Positions 9,670 through 19,524 of a stretch of DNA of 64,000 nucleotides are shown here, piece after piece. Numbering within the stretch: the first letter of the stretch is position 1; each line of letters starts with the position of its first letter. The notes beneath the pieces were generated by a model that saw only the letters and a program-made list of their open reading frames with translations, was not told the origin of the DNA and ran no database searches. The position numbers were made by a program, and so were the translations under genes. The DNA is taken from positions 1,240,001 to 1,304,000 of the forward strand of contig NZ_SJPS01000001.1 in the NCBI RefSeq assembly GCF_007860015.1, read 5' to 3'. The stretch comes from Bythopirellula polymerisocia (GTDB taxonomy: Bacteria > Planctomycetota > Planctomycetia > Pirellulales > Lacipirellulaceae).

Positions 9670-12600
9670 ATGGAACACGCACAACATTATTCTCCTTTTC
9701 CGGCTAAGCAGGGATTGTATGATCCGGCCCATGAACACGATTCATGCGGTGTGGGCTTTGTTGCCCATATAAAAGGGGAACGGAGCCACCAGATTCTGCT
9801 TGATGCCGAGCAGGTATTGCGCAACATGGATCACCGCGGCGCATGCGGTTGTGAGGCTAATACGGGCGACGGTGCGGGGATACTGACGGCTTTGCCCTTC
9901 GATTTTCTCAATAAGGTGGTCAAGAACGAACTGAACGTAGATCTTCCTGCCCCTGGAAGCTTTGCCGCCGGCAATGTGTTTCTGCCGAAAGATTCTCAGG
10001 AGCGGGCCAAATGCAAAGCGGTCGTCGAAGAGCTCATCAAGGTCCACGGCCAGCAGTTGGTCGGTTGGCGCGAAGTACCCACGGATGTCAAAAAAGCAGA
10101 TATCGGCCCATCGGCATTGGCTGGCGAACCTGCTATTGAGCAGTTGATTATTGCGGCTGGAAAAAAGTTCACTGGAGACGCCTTCGAGCGGCAGCTCTAC
10201 CTGATTCGCAAACAAGCCAGCAATCGACTGCGGTCCGACAGTTCTCTCTCGCAAGCAAAAATGTTCTACATCTGCTCGCTCTCGAGCAAGGTGATCATCT
10301 ACAAGGGGATGCTCACGACCGAGCAATTGTTCCAATACTATCCTGACCTTAGCGACAAAGACTTCACGAGCCATCTGGCGATGGTGCATTCGCGGTTTTC
10401 GACCAACACGTTCCCCTCTTGGGACCGTGCTCAGCCCCTCCGGTTCATGAGCCACAATGGAGAGATCAACACTCTGCGCGGCAACAAGAACTGGATGCGA
10501 GCCCGGGAAGGGGTCATCGAGAGCAAACTGTTCGGCAAAGATTTGGAAAAGCTGTTTCCCGTTGCCGAGCCCGATTGCAGCGACTCGGGCACTTTTGATA
10601 ACGTGTTGGAATTCCTCTTGATGAATGGCCGCTCCCTCCAAGAGTCGGTCATGATGATGGTCCCCGAGGCCTGGCAAAATCACCAGACTATGTCCGAGGA
10701 AAAGCGGGCGTTCTACGAATTTAATTCCGCACTGATGGAACCTTGGGACGGCCCGGCCTCGATCGTCTTTTCGGACGGCAAGGTGATCGGAGCCGTGCTC
10801 GACCGCAACGGGCTCAGGCCATCGCGTTACTATCTGACCCACGACGACCGCGTCATCATGGCGAGCGAAGTGGGAGTACTGCGGTCCATCGAACCAAAAA
10901 ACGTTAAAGCCAAGGGCCGCCTTCAGCCGGGACGCATGTTTCTCATCGATTTCGAAGAAGGTCGTTTGATTCCAGACGAGGAGCTCAAGAGCGATTTCGC
11001 TTCTCGGCTTCCTTACAAGACTTGGCTGAACAATCAGCGGATTGACTTGAACGAACTTGAACCCAACAAGGAGCCTCATGGATTCGACAGCACCACGCTC
11101 ATGGAGCGGATGCAGGCGTTTGGTTTTACGATCGAATCGATGAGCTTCATGCTGTTGCCATTGATCACGGCGGAAAAGGACCCCATAGGCTCGATGGGGA
11201 ACGATTCCTGTTTGGCATGTCTCTCGGACAAGCCCCGGCTGATTTATGATTACTTCAAGCAACTCTTTGCACAGGTTACCAACCCAGCGATTGATTCCAT
11301 CCGCGAGGAAGTGATCATGTCGTTGGAGTGCTACATTGGTCCAGAGCAGAACTTGCTCGAAACCACCAAGGAACACGCCCACCGGCTGCGCTTGCCGCAC
11401 CCGATTCTCTCCAATGAGCAGATGGCTTCGCTCAAACACATCGATCATCGTGGCTGGAAAGCCAAGGTGATCGACATCACTTGGCCTAAGAGCGAGGGCA
11501 AGGCTGGCATGGTGGCCGCGCTGGAACGCATTTGTGCCAAAGCCGAAGCGGCTGTCGATAAAGGTTACTCTCTCGTAGTGCTTTCCGATCGTCAAATATC
11601 TGCCGACCGTGTGCCGCTGAGTTCCCTGCTTGCTACCGGAGCTGTACATCACCATCTGGTAAAGCAGACCAAGCGTACCCAGATTGGTTTGGTCGTTGAG
11701 ACGGGGGAAGCCCGCGAAGTACACCACCATTGCCTGCTGATTGGCTACGGAGCCGACGCGATCAATCCCTATCTGGCATTCGAGGCACTTTGGCAGGCAC
11801 GGCGCGACGGCCTTTTGGAATCGGGCGAACCGACCGTTAGCGATGAGGAAGCGGGTGAAGGCTATGCCAGTCCTGCAATCTCTGCTACCGCCAACGGCGA
11901 ATTGTACGACCCGGTCACCAAAGAAGACCACGATCTGGTAAAGAAGTATCGCACGGGTGTCGCCAAAGGGATGCTCAAGGTGATGGCCAAGATTGGCATC
12001 TCGACGTTGCAAAGTTATAAGGGAGCACAAATATTTGAAGCCGTCGGACTCAAGAGTGACGTCATCGATCGGTGCTTTGTCGGGACTGCCAGTCGAATTC
12101 AAGGTGTTGACTTCGACATCCTGGCCGAAGAGGCCATGCGCCGGCACACGCTTGGTTATCCCGAGATGAAATCCTCGCGGCTGCCGCTACTTCCCAATCC
12201 GGGCGAGTTTCATTGGCGCGCCGAAGGAGAGCGACATATGTGGGACCCGCAAGCGATTGCGGATATCCAGATAGCCGCTCGCGCCGGGGATCAAGATTCC
12301 TATCGACGGTTTGCCGAGCACATCAACCACGACGCCGCGACCCGTTGTCAGCTCAGAGGATTGTTGAAATTCAAAGAGAGTGCCAAGCCAATCCCTCTCG
12401 ACGAAGTGATGTCTACCAAAGAGATCGTCAAACGCTTTTGTACAGGAGCGATGTCATTTGGCTCGATCTCCGCTGAAGCCCACGAGAGTCTGGCCATCGC
12501 GATGAATCGATTGGGCGGTAAGAGCAACACGGGCGAAGGTGGAGAAGATCCCGTTCGCTTTCAACCACTTCCCGACGGTGATTCCAAGCGATCCGCAATC

Positions 12601-14328
12601 AAGCAGGTCGCTTCGGGTCGGTTTGGGGTGACGATCAACTATCTCACCAACGCCGATGAGTTGCAGATCAAGATCTCTCAGGGTGCAAAACCGGGTGAAG
12701 GGGGTGAGCTACCAGGTCGCAAAGTGGACGCCACGATCGCGCGGATTCGCTATTCCACGCCAGGTGTAGGCTTGATCAGTCCCCCACCGCATCACGACAT
12801 TTACTCGATCGAAGACCTCAAGCAATTGATTCACGATCTTAAAAATGCGAACCGCGCCGCGCGGGTGAGCGTGAAGCTGGTCTCCGAGGTGGGAGTCGGT
12901 ACGATTGCCGCCGGGGTGGCGAAGGGCTTCGCCGACCATATCCTGATTTCCGGTGACGGCGGCGGCACTGGCGCTTCGCCTCTCACGAGCATCAAGCATG
13001 CGGGGTTGCCTTGGGAACTGGGAATCGCTGAAACGCACCAGACCCTGGTGCTCAACGACTTGCGCAGCCGCGTTGTCTTGCAGACCGACGGTGGACTAAA
13101 GACGGGGCGAGACGTCGTGATTGCGGCGATGTTGGGGGCCGAGGAATTTGGTTTCTCGACTGCGCCACTAATCACCTTAGGTTGCATTATGATGCGAAAG
13201 TGTCATTTGAACACCTGTCCGGTCGGCATTGCTACGCAGGACCCGGAATTACGCGCCAAGTTTGCCGGCAAGCCCGAGCACGTGGTGAACTATCTGTTCA
13301 TGGTCGCGGAGGATGCCCGCCAAATCATGGCCGAACTCGGTTTCCGCACGATCAATGAAATGGTCGGCCGAGTGGACTGCCTGGAGACCGACGCTGCGAT
13401 TAAGCATTGGAAAGCGGACGGGCTGGACCTCACGTCGCTGCTCTCCCCGGTCAAAAAACCACGCCCCGATGTCGGCACCTACTGGACCCAGCCGCAAAAT
13501 CATGGACTGGAGCACTCGCTCGACATGACGAAACTCCTGGACTTGGCTAAGCCGGCCCTGGAGCGTGGCGACAAGGTCCGTGAAGAACTAGCAATTGTCA
13601 ACACCGACCGCACGGTTGGCACGATCCTCTCCAACGAGATCTGCAAGAAGTGGGGCGCTGAATGTCTGCCGGACGATACGATTCACTTTAAATTCCACGG
13701 CTCGGCGGGACAAAGCTTCGGCGCGTTTTTGGCCAGGGGTGTCACGCTAGAGCTCGAAGGAGACGCCAACGACTATGTCGGCAAGGGCCTCTCTGGTGGA
13801 CGCATTGTAATTTATCCTTCCAAGGAAGCGACCTTTGCCGCCGAGGACAATATTTTAGTTGGCAATGTCTGCCTGTATGGTGCCACGGGAGGCTTGGCGT
13901 TCTTCCGAGGCCGTGCTGCCGAGCGATTTGCTGTGCGAAACAGCGGAGCCCACACGGTAATTGAAGGCGTGGGCGATCACGGCTGTGAGTACATGACCGG
14001 TGGTCGTGTGGTGATACTCGGTCCGACAGGCCGCAATTTCGCCGCGGGCATGAGTGGTGGCATCGCCTACATCTGGGACCCCAACGACAACTTGCTCGCC
14101 AACTGCAACCTCGGCATGGTTGCCCTGGAGAAAGTTGATGATGAAGATGACGTAGATGAACTCAAGCAGCTGATTGAGATGCACCAGAATTACACGGGTT
14201 CCGCTGTAGCCGCAGATATCCTCGACCGCTGGGATGAGCGTCTGCTGCAATTCGTCAAGGTTATGCCCATCGATTACAAACGAGTCCTGCAGGAGCAGAA
14301 ACAATTCAAGGAAACCGCGACGGTTTGA
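9670..14328 (+). CDS. gltB: glutamate synthase (NADPH) large subunit
   Basis: Converts glutamine plus 2-oxoglutarate to two glutamates with the small subunit. 1552 residues from ATG 9670, chosen because GAGGA lies 8 bases upstream; an in-frame ATG at 9655 lacks one. Domains in order: N-terminal class II (Ntn) amidotransferase with catalytic Cys26 in HDSCGVGF after a propeptide, central domain, FMN-binding synthase domain (GEGGEDP, SGDGGGTGASPLTSIKHAG), the iron-sulfur Cys1172, Cys1178, Cys1183 (CIMMRKCHLNTC), and the C-terminal GXGXG beta-helix domain. All key residues are intact. gltD follows after an inserted GxxExxY gene. Confidence 0.97.
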   Translation: MEHAQHYSPFPAKQGLYDPAHEHDSCGVGFVAHIKGERSHQILLDAEQVLRNMDHRGACGCEANTGDGAGILTALPFDFLNKVVKNELNVDLPAPGSFAAGNVFLPKDSQERAKCKAVVEELIKVHGQQLVGWREVPTDVKKADIGPSALAGEPAIEQLIIAAGKKFTGDAFERQLYLIRKQASNRLRSDSSLSQAKMFYICSLSSKVIIYKGMLTTEQLFQYYPDLSDKDFTSHLAMVHSRFSTNTFPSWDRAQPLRFMSHNGEINTLRGNKNWMRAREGVIESKLFGKDLEKLFPVAEPDCSDSGTFDNVLEFLLMNGRSLQESVMMMVPEAWQNHQTMSEEKRAFYEFNSALMEPWDGPASIVFSDGKVIGAVLDRNGLRPSRYYLTHDDRVIMASEVGVLRSIEPKNVKAKGRLQPGRMFLIDFEEGRLIPDEELKSDFASRLPYKTWLNNQRIDLNELEPNKEPHGFDSTTLMERMQAFGFTIESMSFMLLPLITAEKDPIGSMGNDSCLACLSDKPRLIYDYFKQLFAQVTNPAIDSIREEVIMSLECYIGPEQNLLETTKEHAHRLRLPHPILSNEQMASLKHIDHRGWKAKVIDITWPKSEGKAGMVAALERICAKAEAAVDKGYSLVVLSDRQISADRVPLSSLLATGAVHHHLVKQTKRTQIGLVVETGEAREVHHHCLLIGYGADAINPYLAFEALWQARRDGLLESGEPTVSDEEAGEGYASPAISATANGELYDPVTKEDHDLVKKYRTGVAKGMLKVMAKIGISTLQSYKGAQIFEAVGLKSDVIDRCFVGTASRIQGVDFDILAEEAMRRHTLGYPEMKSSRLPLLPNPGEFHWRAEGERHMWDPQAIADIQIAARAGDQDSYRRFAEHINHDAATRCQLRGLLKFKESAKPIPLDEVMSTKEIVKRFCTGAMSFGSISAEAHESLAIAMNRLGGKSNTGEGGEDPVRFQPLPDGDSKRSAIKQVASGRFGVTINYLTNADELQIKISQGAKPGEGGELPGRKVDATIARIRYSTPGVGLISPPPHHDIYSIEDLKQLIHDLKNANRAARVSVKLVSEVGVGTIAAGVAKGFADHILISGDGGGTGASPLTSIKHAGLPWELGIAETHQTLVLNDLRSRVVLQTDGGLKTGRDVVIAAMLGAEEFGFSTAPLITLGCIMMRKCHLNTCPVGIATQDPELRAKFAGKPEHVVNYLFMVAEDARQIMAELGFRTINEMVGRVDCLETDAAIKHWKADGLDLTSLLSPVKKPRPDVGTYWTQPQNHGLEHSLDMTKLLDLAKPALERGDKVREELAIVNTDRTVGTILSNEICKKWGAECLPDDTIHFKFHGSAGQSFGAFLARGVTLELEGDANDYVGKGLSGGRIVIYPSKEATFAAEDNILVGNVCLYGATGGLAFFRGRAAERFAVRNSGAHTVIEGVGDHGCEYMTGGRVVILGPTGRNFAAGMSGGIAYIWDPNDNLLANCNLGMVALEKVDDEDDVDELKQLIEMHQNYTGSAVAADILDRWDERLLQFVKVMPIDYKRVLQEQKQFKETATV

Positions 14329-14343
14329 TGCATAAATTCAAGA

Positions 14344-14374
14344 CTCTCGCAAAGGCGCTAAGGCGCCAAGGGAG
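14344..14374 (+). repeat. left imperfect inverted repeat of GxxExxY cassette
   Basis: The stretch beginning CTCTCGCAAAGGCGCTAAGG is matched, in inverted orientation and with a few mismatches, by 14834-14865 on the other side of the GxxExxY gene. It starts 15 bases after the gltB stop. Confidence 0.75.
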
Positions 14375-14434
14375 TCTGACTGGCAGCGTATTCGTCTTGT
14401 TTAAGTATTTTGGGAACTGTTAGCTAGTAGAAAG

Positions 14435-14821
14435 ATGCATGAAAACCCCATTTCTAAGGAGATCGTAGACGCTGCATTCAAGGTTCATACAACCCTTGGT
14501 CCCGGTCTACTCGAATCAGTCTACGAGAGTGTTTTGGCTTATGAATTGAACAAGCGAGGGCTCACAGTTGAGCGACAATTGCCTGTCTTAGTCATGTATG
14601 ATGGCGTATTGTTTGAGGACGGATATCGATTGGATTTGTTGGTGGAGGGGAAGATAATTGTCGAAGTCAAATCGATCGAGCAACTAGCGAACATCCACAA
14701 AAAGCAACTACTTACTTACCTTCGTCTGACGAATATGAAGTTGGGTTTGCTCATAAACTTTAACGAAGAAGTTATCCGGAACGGAATCACGCGGATCGTG
14801 AATGGTCTCGATCTGGACTAA
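14435..14821 (+). CDS. GxxExxY family protein (PD-(D/E)XK-like)
   Basis: 128-residue protein with the family hallmark GPGLLESVYE (GxxExxY) near residues 22-31, followed by a nuclease-like core: YRLDLLVEGKIIVEVKS supplies the D...E-x-K pattern of the PD-(D/E)XK fold, and LLTYLRLTNMKLGLLINF is the typical downstream helix/strand. Biochemical role is not established. It sits between gltB and gltD, which are normally adjacent, and is bracketed by inverted repeats, so it looks like an inserted cassette. Its codon use is more AT-rich than that of the flanking glt genes. Confidence 0.88.
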   Translation: MHENPISKEIVDAAFKVHTTLGPGLLESVYESVLAYELNKRGLTVERQLPVLVMYDGVLFEDGYRLDLLVEGKIIVEVKSIEQLANIHKKQLLTYLRLTNMKLGLLINFNEEVIRNGITRIVNGLDLD

Positions 14822-14833
14822 TAGAAAAACTCT

Positions 14834-14865
14834 CTCCACTTTGCGCCTTTGCGCCTTTGCGAGAG
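14834..14865 (-). repeat. right imperfect inverted repeat of GxxExxY cassette
   Basis: Reverse complement reads CTCTCGCAAAGGCGCAAAGG then CGCAAAGTGGAG, matching 14344-14374 with about three differences. The repeat itself is made of internal GGCGCAAA units. It ends 30 bases before gltD. Confidence 0.75.
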
Positions 14866-14895
14866 ACAACTTAAACAGAATTTAGATGGCGTAAC

Positions 14896-16470
14896 ATGGG
14901 AAAACCTACCGGATTTAAAGAGTTTCAGCGCGAAGTAGTCCCCTATCGCGACCCTCTCAAGCGGGCGGCAGATTTCTTGGAGATCTACACCGAGCCGATC
15001 GTGGATCAATTGCGTACCCAGGGTGCGCGCTGTATGGACTGCGGGGTGCCGTTCTGCCAGTCGAATCATGGTTGTCCGATCGACAATCTGATTCCCGAAT
15101 GGAATGACTTGGTCTATCAAAATCGCTGGCGCGACGCGCTAGACCGCTTGCATAAGACGAACAACTTCCCCGAGTTTACGGGCCGCGCTTGTCCTGCCCC
15201 TTGCGAGGGTGCATGCGTGCTGGGGATCACCAATCCCCCGGTGACGATCAAGAACATCGAAAACGCGATTATCGACCGCGGGTTTGCCGAGGGTTGGGTC
15301 GTGGCCCAACCCCCCAGCGAGCGTACCGGCCTGCGGGTCGCCATTGTCGGCAGTGGTCCCGCAGGATTGGCTGCCGCCGCGCAGCTCAACAAGGCCGGCC
15401 ATGCCGTAACTGTCTACGAGCGGGCCGATCGCATCGGTGGGCTGTTGATGTACGGCATCCCGAACATGAAGCTCGACAAGGGAGTCGTCGAGCGCCGTGT
15501 GAATCTTCTGCGCGAAGAAGGGGTCGAGTTCGTCACTTGTGCCCACGTTGGCAGAAAAGAAGATTTTCCTGCGGGGCACATGACTCAGATCATGCAAGAG
15601 CGTGGTTGCGAGATGCAATTCATCGATCCGCAGGAACTCATTGAGGAGTACGATGCGGTACTCATGGCCACGGGGGCTACTAAGTCCTTCGACCCCACGG
15701 GTCGTTGCCCAGGTCGCGACTTGAAAGGGATCCATCTGGCGATGGATTTTCTCACCCGCAACACCAAGAGTCTATTGGACTCAGAACTTGCTGACAAAAA
15801 ATATCTCTCTGCCAAGGACAAGCATGTGATCGTCATCGGTGGTGGTGACACGGGAGCAGACTGCATCGGTACCTCACTCCGCCACGGAGCAAAGAGCATC
15901 GTCAATTTTGAACTGTTGGATACGCCTCCCGCCGAGCGAGCTCCAAATAATCCATGGCCGCAGTGGCCGCGTGTCTATCGTGTCGACTACTCCCACGCCG
16001 AGACGAAGGCCCGCCTAGGTGAAGATCCCCGCCAGTTCAATGTGTTGACCAAAGAGTTTGTCGATGATGGCCAAGGTCATATCAGCGGAGTTAAAACCGT
16101 AACCGTGGACTGGTCCAAACCAGGCGAGAAGGCCCCGTTCAGCGAAGTCCCGGGGAGCGAAAAAGTCTGGCCCGCCGATTTGGTATTCCTGGCTACCGGA
16201 TTCGTCGGTCCCGAACTCGAAGTCGGCGAAATGCTGGGCATCGAAACGCAGAACCCGCGCGGCAATTGGCAGACATTTGCCGCCGAGCATGGCTCGTTTA
16301 CCACAAACATGGAAAAGGTCTTCGCCGCTGGCGACTGCCGACGTGGCCAAAGTCTCGTTGTCTGGGCAATCAACGAAGGTCGTGGTGCAGCGCGTGCGAT
16401 CGACGAATTCCTCACAGGGAATACCGTGCTATCTGCTCCAGGGCTGAACCTGCCCCAGCAGGTAGTCTAG
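14896..16470 (+). CDS. gltD: glutamate synthase small subunit
   Basis: NAD(P)H-oxidising partner of GltB, passing electrons through FAD and iron-sulfur clusters. 524 residues. N-terminal cysteine clusters [11 protein letters not shown] and [13 protein letters not shown] bind 4Fe-4S centres; [14 protein letters not shown] (about 149-162) is the FAD dinucleotide fold; [13 protein letters not shown] is the NADPH fold; [16 protein letters not shown] closes the FAD site. It is transcribed with gltB but separated from it by a 567-base insert containing the GxxExxY gene. Confidence 0.97.
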   Translation: MGKPTGFKEFQREVVPYRDPLKRAADFLEIYTEPIVDQLRTQGARCMDCGVPFCQSNHGCPIDNLIPEWNDLVYQNRWRDALDRLHKTNNFPEFTGRACPAPCEGACVLGITNPPVTIKNIENAIIDRGFAEGWVVAQPPSERTGLRVAIVGSGPAGLAAAAQLNKAGHAVTVYERADRIGGLLMYGIPNMKLDKGVVERRVNLLREEGVEFVTCAHVGRKEDFPAGHMTQIMQERGCEMQFIDPQELIEEYDAVLMATGATKSFDPTGRCPGRDLKGIHLAMDFLTRNTKSLLDSELADKKYLSAKDKHVIVIGGGDTGADCIGTSLRHGAKSIVNFELLDTPPAERAPNNPWPQWPRVYRVDYSHAETKARLGEDPRQFNVLTKEFVDDGQGHISGVKTVTVDWSKPGEKAPFSEVPGSEKVWPADLVFLATGFVGPELEVGEMLGIETQNPRGNWQTFAAEHGSFTTNMEKVFAAGDCRRGQSLVVWAINEGRGAARAIDEFLTGNTVLSAPGLNLPQQVV

Positions 16471-16547
16471 GCGATACATAGTTTTAGTGTCTCCCGGTTT
16501 CCAACTGAGTCATAACTTGTCTGATATCACTAATTTATGCATTCGCT

Positions 16548-16694
16548 GAATGGACAACGAACTATGGAAGTATTGTTCCTCTCACTGCCGCCAATATTGC
16601 ATTGCAACAAGTACCGGAACCAGCCAATGTATGCCTGATGCTCTTGAGAGATGTTGCTTTTGTAAATGCCCGACAGATTAAGCTCAATGGCTAA
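16548..16694 (+). pseudogene. remnant of a dockerin-like/PEP-CTERM protein C-terminus
   Basis: Without a start or upstream body, this frame reads EWTTNYGSIVPLTAANIAL and then QQVPEPANVCLMLLRD to a TAA at 16692. That matches the usual end of planctomycete secreted proteins: last turn of the dockerin-like repeat (EWQTNYG in the neighbouring amylase at 16735-18345) plus VPEP anchor. The hydrophobic helix is interrupted by charged residues, so the anchor is decayed. It is probably the tail of a lost gene whose body was deleted next to gltD. Confidence 0.6.
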
Positions 16695-16734
16695 GATTGT
16701 GTGGCATACTTTCGAGAATTGGCATCGCGAATTT

Positions 16735-18345
16735 ATGGAACTGGGGAGGGTGTCTAGGAGTTCCAGATTGTATTTCATTGCTTCAATTCGATCTGCCGCG
16801 AGACCTCTCGTTGGGCTACTCCTTTGCATTTCCGCTACGACCGCACAGGCGATACCCGATCCTCAAGATGTTGTGATGTACGAGGTTAACCTCCGAGCAT
16901 TCAGCCAGGCAGGTGACTTGGCTGGGGTCACAGCCAGACTCGAAGAGATTCAATCGCTCGGCGCTAACACTCTTTGGCTCATGCCGATTCATCCGATTGG
17001 TCAACTAAACAGCGTAGGCCAACTCGGTTCGCCCTATTCGGTCATGGACTACGGCGTGGTGAGTAGTGAGTATGGTGCGCTATCCGACTTGAGTACGCTC
17101 GTCACTGATGCCCACAATCGAGGTATGTTTGTACTCATGGATTGGGTTGCCAATCACACGGCTTGGGATCACCAGTGGATAAATGCACATCCTGATTGGT
17201 ATTCGCAGAACGCTCAGGGTCAGATCATCCATCCTCCGGGTACCAATTGGATGGATGTCGCCGACCTCAACTACAACAGCGCTGCCATGCGTTCGGCAAT
17301 GATCAGTGAAATGCAGTACTGGGTTGCTGACGTAGGGATCGACGGGTTCCGGGCCGACGCGGCAGACTTTGTGCCTTTCGATTTCTGGCAGCAAGCGATT
17401 ACTGCCGTTCGTAGCGCAACCCAACGTCCCTTGCTCATGTTAGCCGAGGGTGCTCGTACCGACCATTATGATGCCGGTTTCGATCTGACTTGGAGCTTTG
17501 GATTCTTTGGCGAGCTTGATAAGGTGTTCAATTCGTCTGGTTCAGCGAGATTACTTGGCCTCAAACACAACCAAGAGTTTTCGCAGATTCCTGCTGGCAA
17601 GAGCATCCTGCGATATACCACCAATCACGACGAGAGCGCATGGAATGCCACTCCTCCGGTACTTTTCGGAGGATTGAATGCCTCTCTGGCTGCTTATGCA
17701 GCAGTCATTGCCTATGACGGAACTCCCTTGGTCTATAACGGCCAAGAGATCGGCTGGTCAAACAACGTGCCCATTTTCTCGAAATCTCCGCTCGATTGGT
17801 CAACGGGGCAAAGTACCTCCGAGTGGTATAGCGATCTGTTAGATATCCGCGAGTCACACGAGGCTCTACGTGGAGGCGCCCTGACCGATCGCAGTAACAC
17901 CGAAGTGGCGATGGTTCTTCGCGAAAACCAAGATGACCGGGTCCTGGTTTTGATCAATACCAGAAACTTTTCTGCCTCGATCTCGGTTCCATCTGACTGG
18001 CAAGGGGAGTGGATTGATCAATTCACGGGAAATTCTGAAACGCTGACTGCTTCCTATTCACTTGATGCCTATGAAGTCTTGTTCCTCTCTCCACCTACCG
18101 CTCAACCAGGAGATTTCGATCTGGATGGCGATGTTGATGGGGCCGACTTTTTTGCCTGGCAGCGAGGAGTACTAACGGATCCACCGAATGCTCTTGATCT
18201 ATTGGAGTGGCAGACCAACTATGGAAATCCTGTACCGCAGGGAGCAACGGCCACGCCAGTTCCTGAGCCTGCTTCGGTTGGATTGCTATTTTTCACTTGC
18301 ACAGTTTTAGTTGGGATATCTAGGCGCTCACATTCCTGGAGATAG
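16735..18345 (+). CDS. secreted alpha-amylase-family (GH13) enzyme with dockerin-like repeat and PEP-CTERM anchor
   Basis: Glycoside hydrolase 13 barrel with an N-terminal export signal (LVGLLLCISATTAQA). Catalytic features: WVANHTAW (region II), DGFRADAAD with the nucleophile Asp, LAEGAR with the acid/base Glu, and TTNHDES with the third acid. Then GDFDLDGDVDGADFFAWQR, a dockerin-like calcium repeat, and at the C-terminus VPEPASVG plus hydrophobic stretch and SRRSHSWR, a PEP-CTERM exosortase signal. I chose ATG 16735 because it leaves a conventional signal peptide; an in-frame ATG at 16666 would overlap the PEP-CTERM remnant. Preferred alpha-glucan is unknown. Confidence 0.87.
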   Translation: MELGRVSRSSRLYFIASIRSAARPLVGLLLCISATTAQAIPDPQDVVMYEVNLRAFSQAGDLAGVTARLEEIQSLGANTLWLMPIHPIGQLNSVGQLGSPYSVMDYGVVSSEYGALSDLSTLVTDAHNRGMFVLMDWVANHTAWDHQWINAHPDWYSQNAQGQIIHPPGTNWMDVADLNYNSAAMRSAMISEMQYWVADVGIDGFRADAADFVPFDFWQQAITAVRSATQRPLLMLAEGARTDHYDAGFDLTWSFGFFGELDKVFNSSGSARLLGLKHNQEFSQIPAGKSILRYTTNHDESAWNATPPVLFGGLNASLAAYAAVIAYDGTPLVYNGQEIGWSNNVPIFSKSPLDWSTGQSTSEWYSDLLDIRESHEALRGGALTDRSNTEVAMVLRENQDDRVLVLINTRNFSASISVPSDWQGEWIDQFTGNSETLTASYSLDAYEVLFLSPPTAQPGDFDLDGDVDGADFFAWQRGVLTDPPNALDLLEWQTNYGNPVPQGATATPVPEPASVGLLFFTCTVLVGISRRSHSWR

Positions 18346-18425
18346 CTTGAGGTGTTTCTGACTCCAACTGGCACTAGCAAATGACGTGCCATTTCCTTAG
18401 GCTTTGCCTAGAACGTTTTCCCGGC

Positions 18426-18464
18426 TTGCTATCACCGGTTGGAGGAAGAAAAGATAGCAAGTCC
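18426..18464 (+). terminator. hairpin downstream of GH13 gene
   Basis: CTTGCTATC and GATAGCAAG form a 9-base stem around a purine-rich loop, followed within about 15 bases by a run of T (CCCAAATTTTTTTGGG, itself a small palindrome). It may end the amylase transcript or structure the leader of the next small gene. Confidence 0.35.
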
Positions 18465-18544
18465 CCAAATTTTTTTGGGAGCTCCGAACATTCCTCTTGG
18501 CTGCCGCGTAGTGGGTTGAGATAATCAATAATCGAAGGTTATCC

Positions 18545-18901
18545 ATGGTTCCATATTGTAAAACAATTGCTTTGGCAGCGACTCTGTCCCTACTGGTGGG
18601 CTTTGTTCCAGCCTACGCTGTAGGCATTCAGCTCGATGCGCCGCTACTTTTGTCCGCGGCTTCACTTGATACTGTTGGAATACATGCAGTAACACCGGCC
18701 CATCACAAAGTTCCACTCGCAGTCCGGAATGGGCAGCCTGCAGATGAGGTTCTCGATACTTTTGATCTCGAACTGGCACAGATTCAGTTGCAGTTCAATC
18801 TCAACCATTCCGCGGTCCAGTCTCCTGATCGCGGTTTTTGCTCTTTAGAGAATCCATTCGATCTTTCTTTGGTCAGTCAGCACGTGCGATTGCAGATTTA
18901 G
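18545..18901 (+). CDS. small secreted protein of unknown function
   Basis: 118 residues, not recognised. A signal peptide (ALAATLSLLVGFVPAYA, cleavage near residue 26) is clear, and GAAGG lies just upstream of the ATG. The mature part is unremarkable with one Cys and the segment VLDTFDLELAQIQLQFNLN that could form an amphipathic helix. It is the first of three small same-strand genes without recognisable families. Confidence 0.55.
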   Translation: MVPYCKTIALAATLSLLVGFVPAYAVGIQLDAPLLLSAASLDTVGIHAVTPAHHKVPLAVRNGQPADEVLDTFDLELAQIQLQFNLNHSAVQSPDRGFCSLENPFDLSLVSQHVRLQI

Positions 18902-19011
18902 GATTCCCGCCTGATCTGTAAATTCGTGTTTGATTTCTAAACCGACTGGCACCACGTGGTCCAAAATGGTGTTTATCACTCTGCGTGCCAATTAACACAA
19001 GGATTCATTTT

Positions 19012-19377
19012 ATGTCCACTAAATCTTCAATTGTAACAATGTTGGTATCTACGATCGTACTGGCGAGTGTATCTGGATTTGCTTTGGCAAGTTCGACTGC
19101 GAAAGAGGCGAAGAAGAAGGAAAACAAGAAGCCTGACGTCACATGGAATGCTTTCTCTGCCACACAAAAATCCTTCGAGAAGAAGAAAGAGGAAGACAAG
19201 AAGAAATTGGCGGAAGCGTTGACGTACCCTTTGTTTTCGCAACCAAGTTCTTCACTCGATGCTCTGGCCTATCAGCCGACGCACTGGAAGCCAACCTCTT
19301 ATATGGGTAGTTCACGGCGACACTGCCCGCAGCAGAGTCGCGCCTATCAGAGATCTGCTCCAGCGATGATCGGCTAA
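19012..19377 (+). CDS. small secreted Lys-rich protein of unknown function
   Basis: 121 residues from ATG 19012, chosen because AAGGA lies 8 bases upstream and the signal peptide (SIVTMLVSTIVLASVSGFALA) then starts close to the N-terminus. The mature N-terminal half is very rich in Lys and Glu (KEAKKKENKKPD, EKKKEEDKKK), probably one long charged helix; the C-terminal half is Ser/Tyr/Gln-rich (SQPSSSLDALAYQPTHWKP). No family recognised. An 11-base hairpin follows. Confidence 0.55.
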   Translation: MSTKSSIVTMLVSTIVLASVSGFALASSTAKEAKKKENKKPDVTWNAFSATQKSFEKKKEEDKKKLAEALTYPLFSQPSSSLDALAYQPTHWKPTSYMGSSRRHCPQQSRAYQRSAPAMIG

Positions 19378-19417
19378 TGTTGGCCCGTTTTGGTTTTCTC
19401 GTTAGGTGACAGCGACC

Positions 19418-19445
19418 ACCCTGGCAACGTCATTGTTGCCAGGGT
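19418..19445 (+). terminator. perfect 11-base hairpin after small secreted gene
   Basis: ACCCTGGCAAC, six-base loop, GTTGCCAGGGT, followed by ACGTCGTAAATCTATTTTT. A likely intrinsic terminator for the preceding gene, although the T-run begins about 11 bases after the stem. Confidence 0.6.
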
Positions 19446-19524
19446 ACGTCGTAAATCTATTTTTCGGCTTCTCCTAGTAGTCTCTTTTATTGACGATTCG
19501 AAACTTCTTTAACGAGAGCAAGAT

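Noticed and set aside
9742..12147. 801-codon open frame antisense to gltB
   Set aside because: A long reverse frame over a highly conserved GC-rich gene; its translation has no family-like pattern and gltB is intact.
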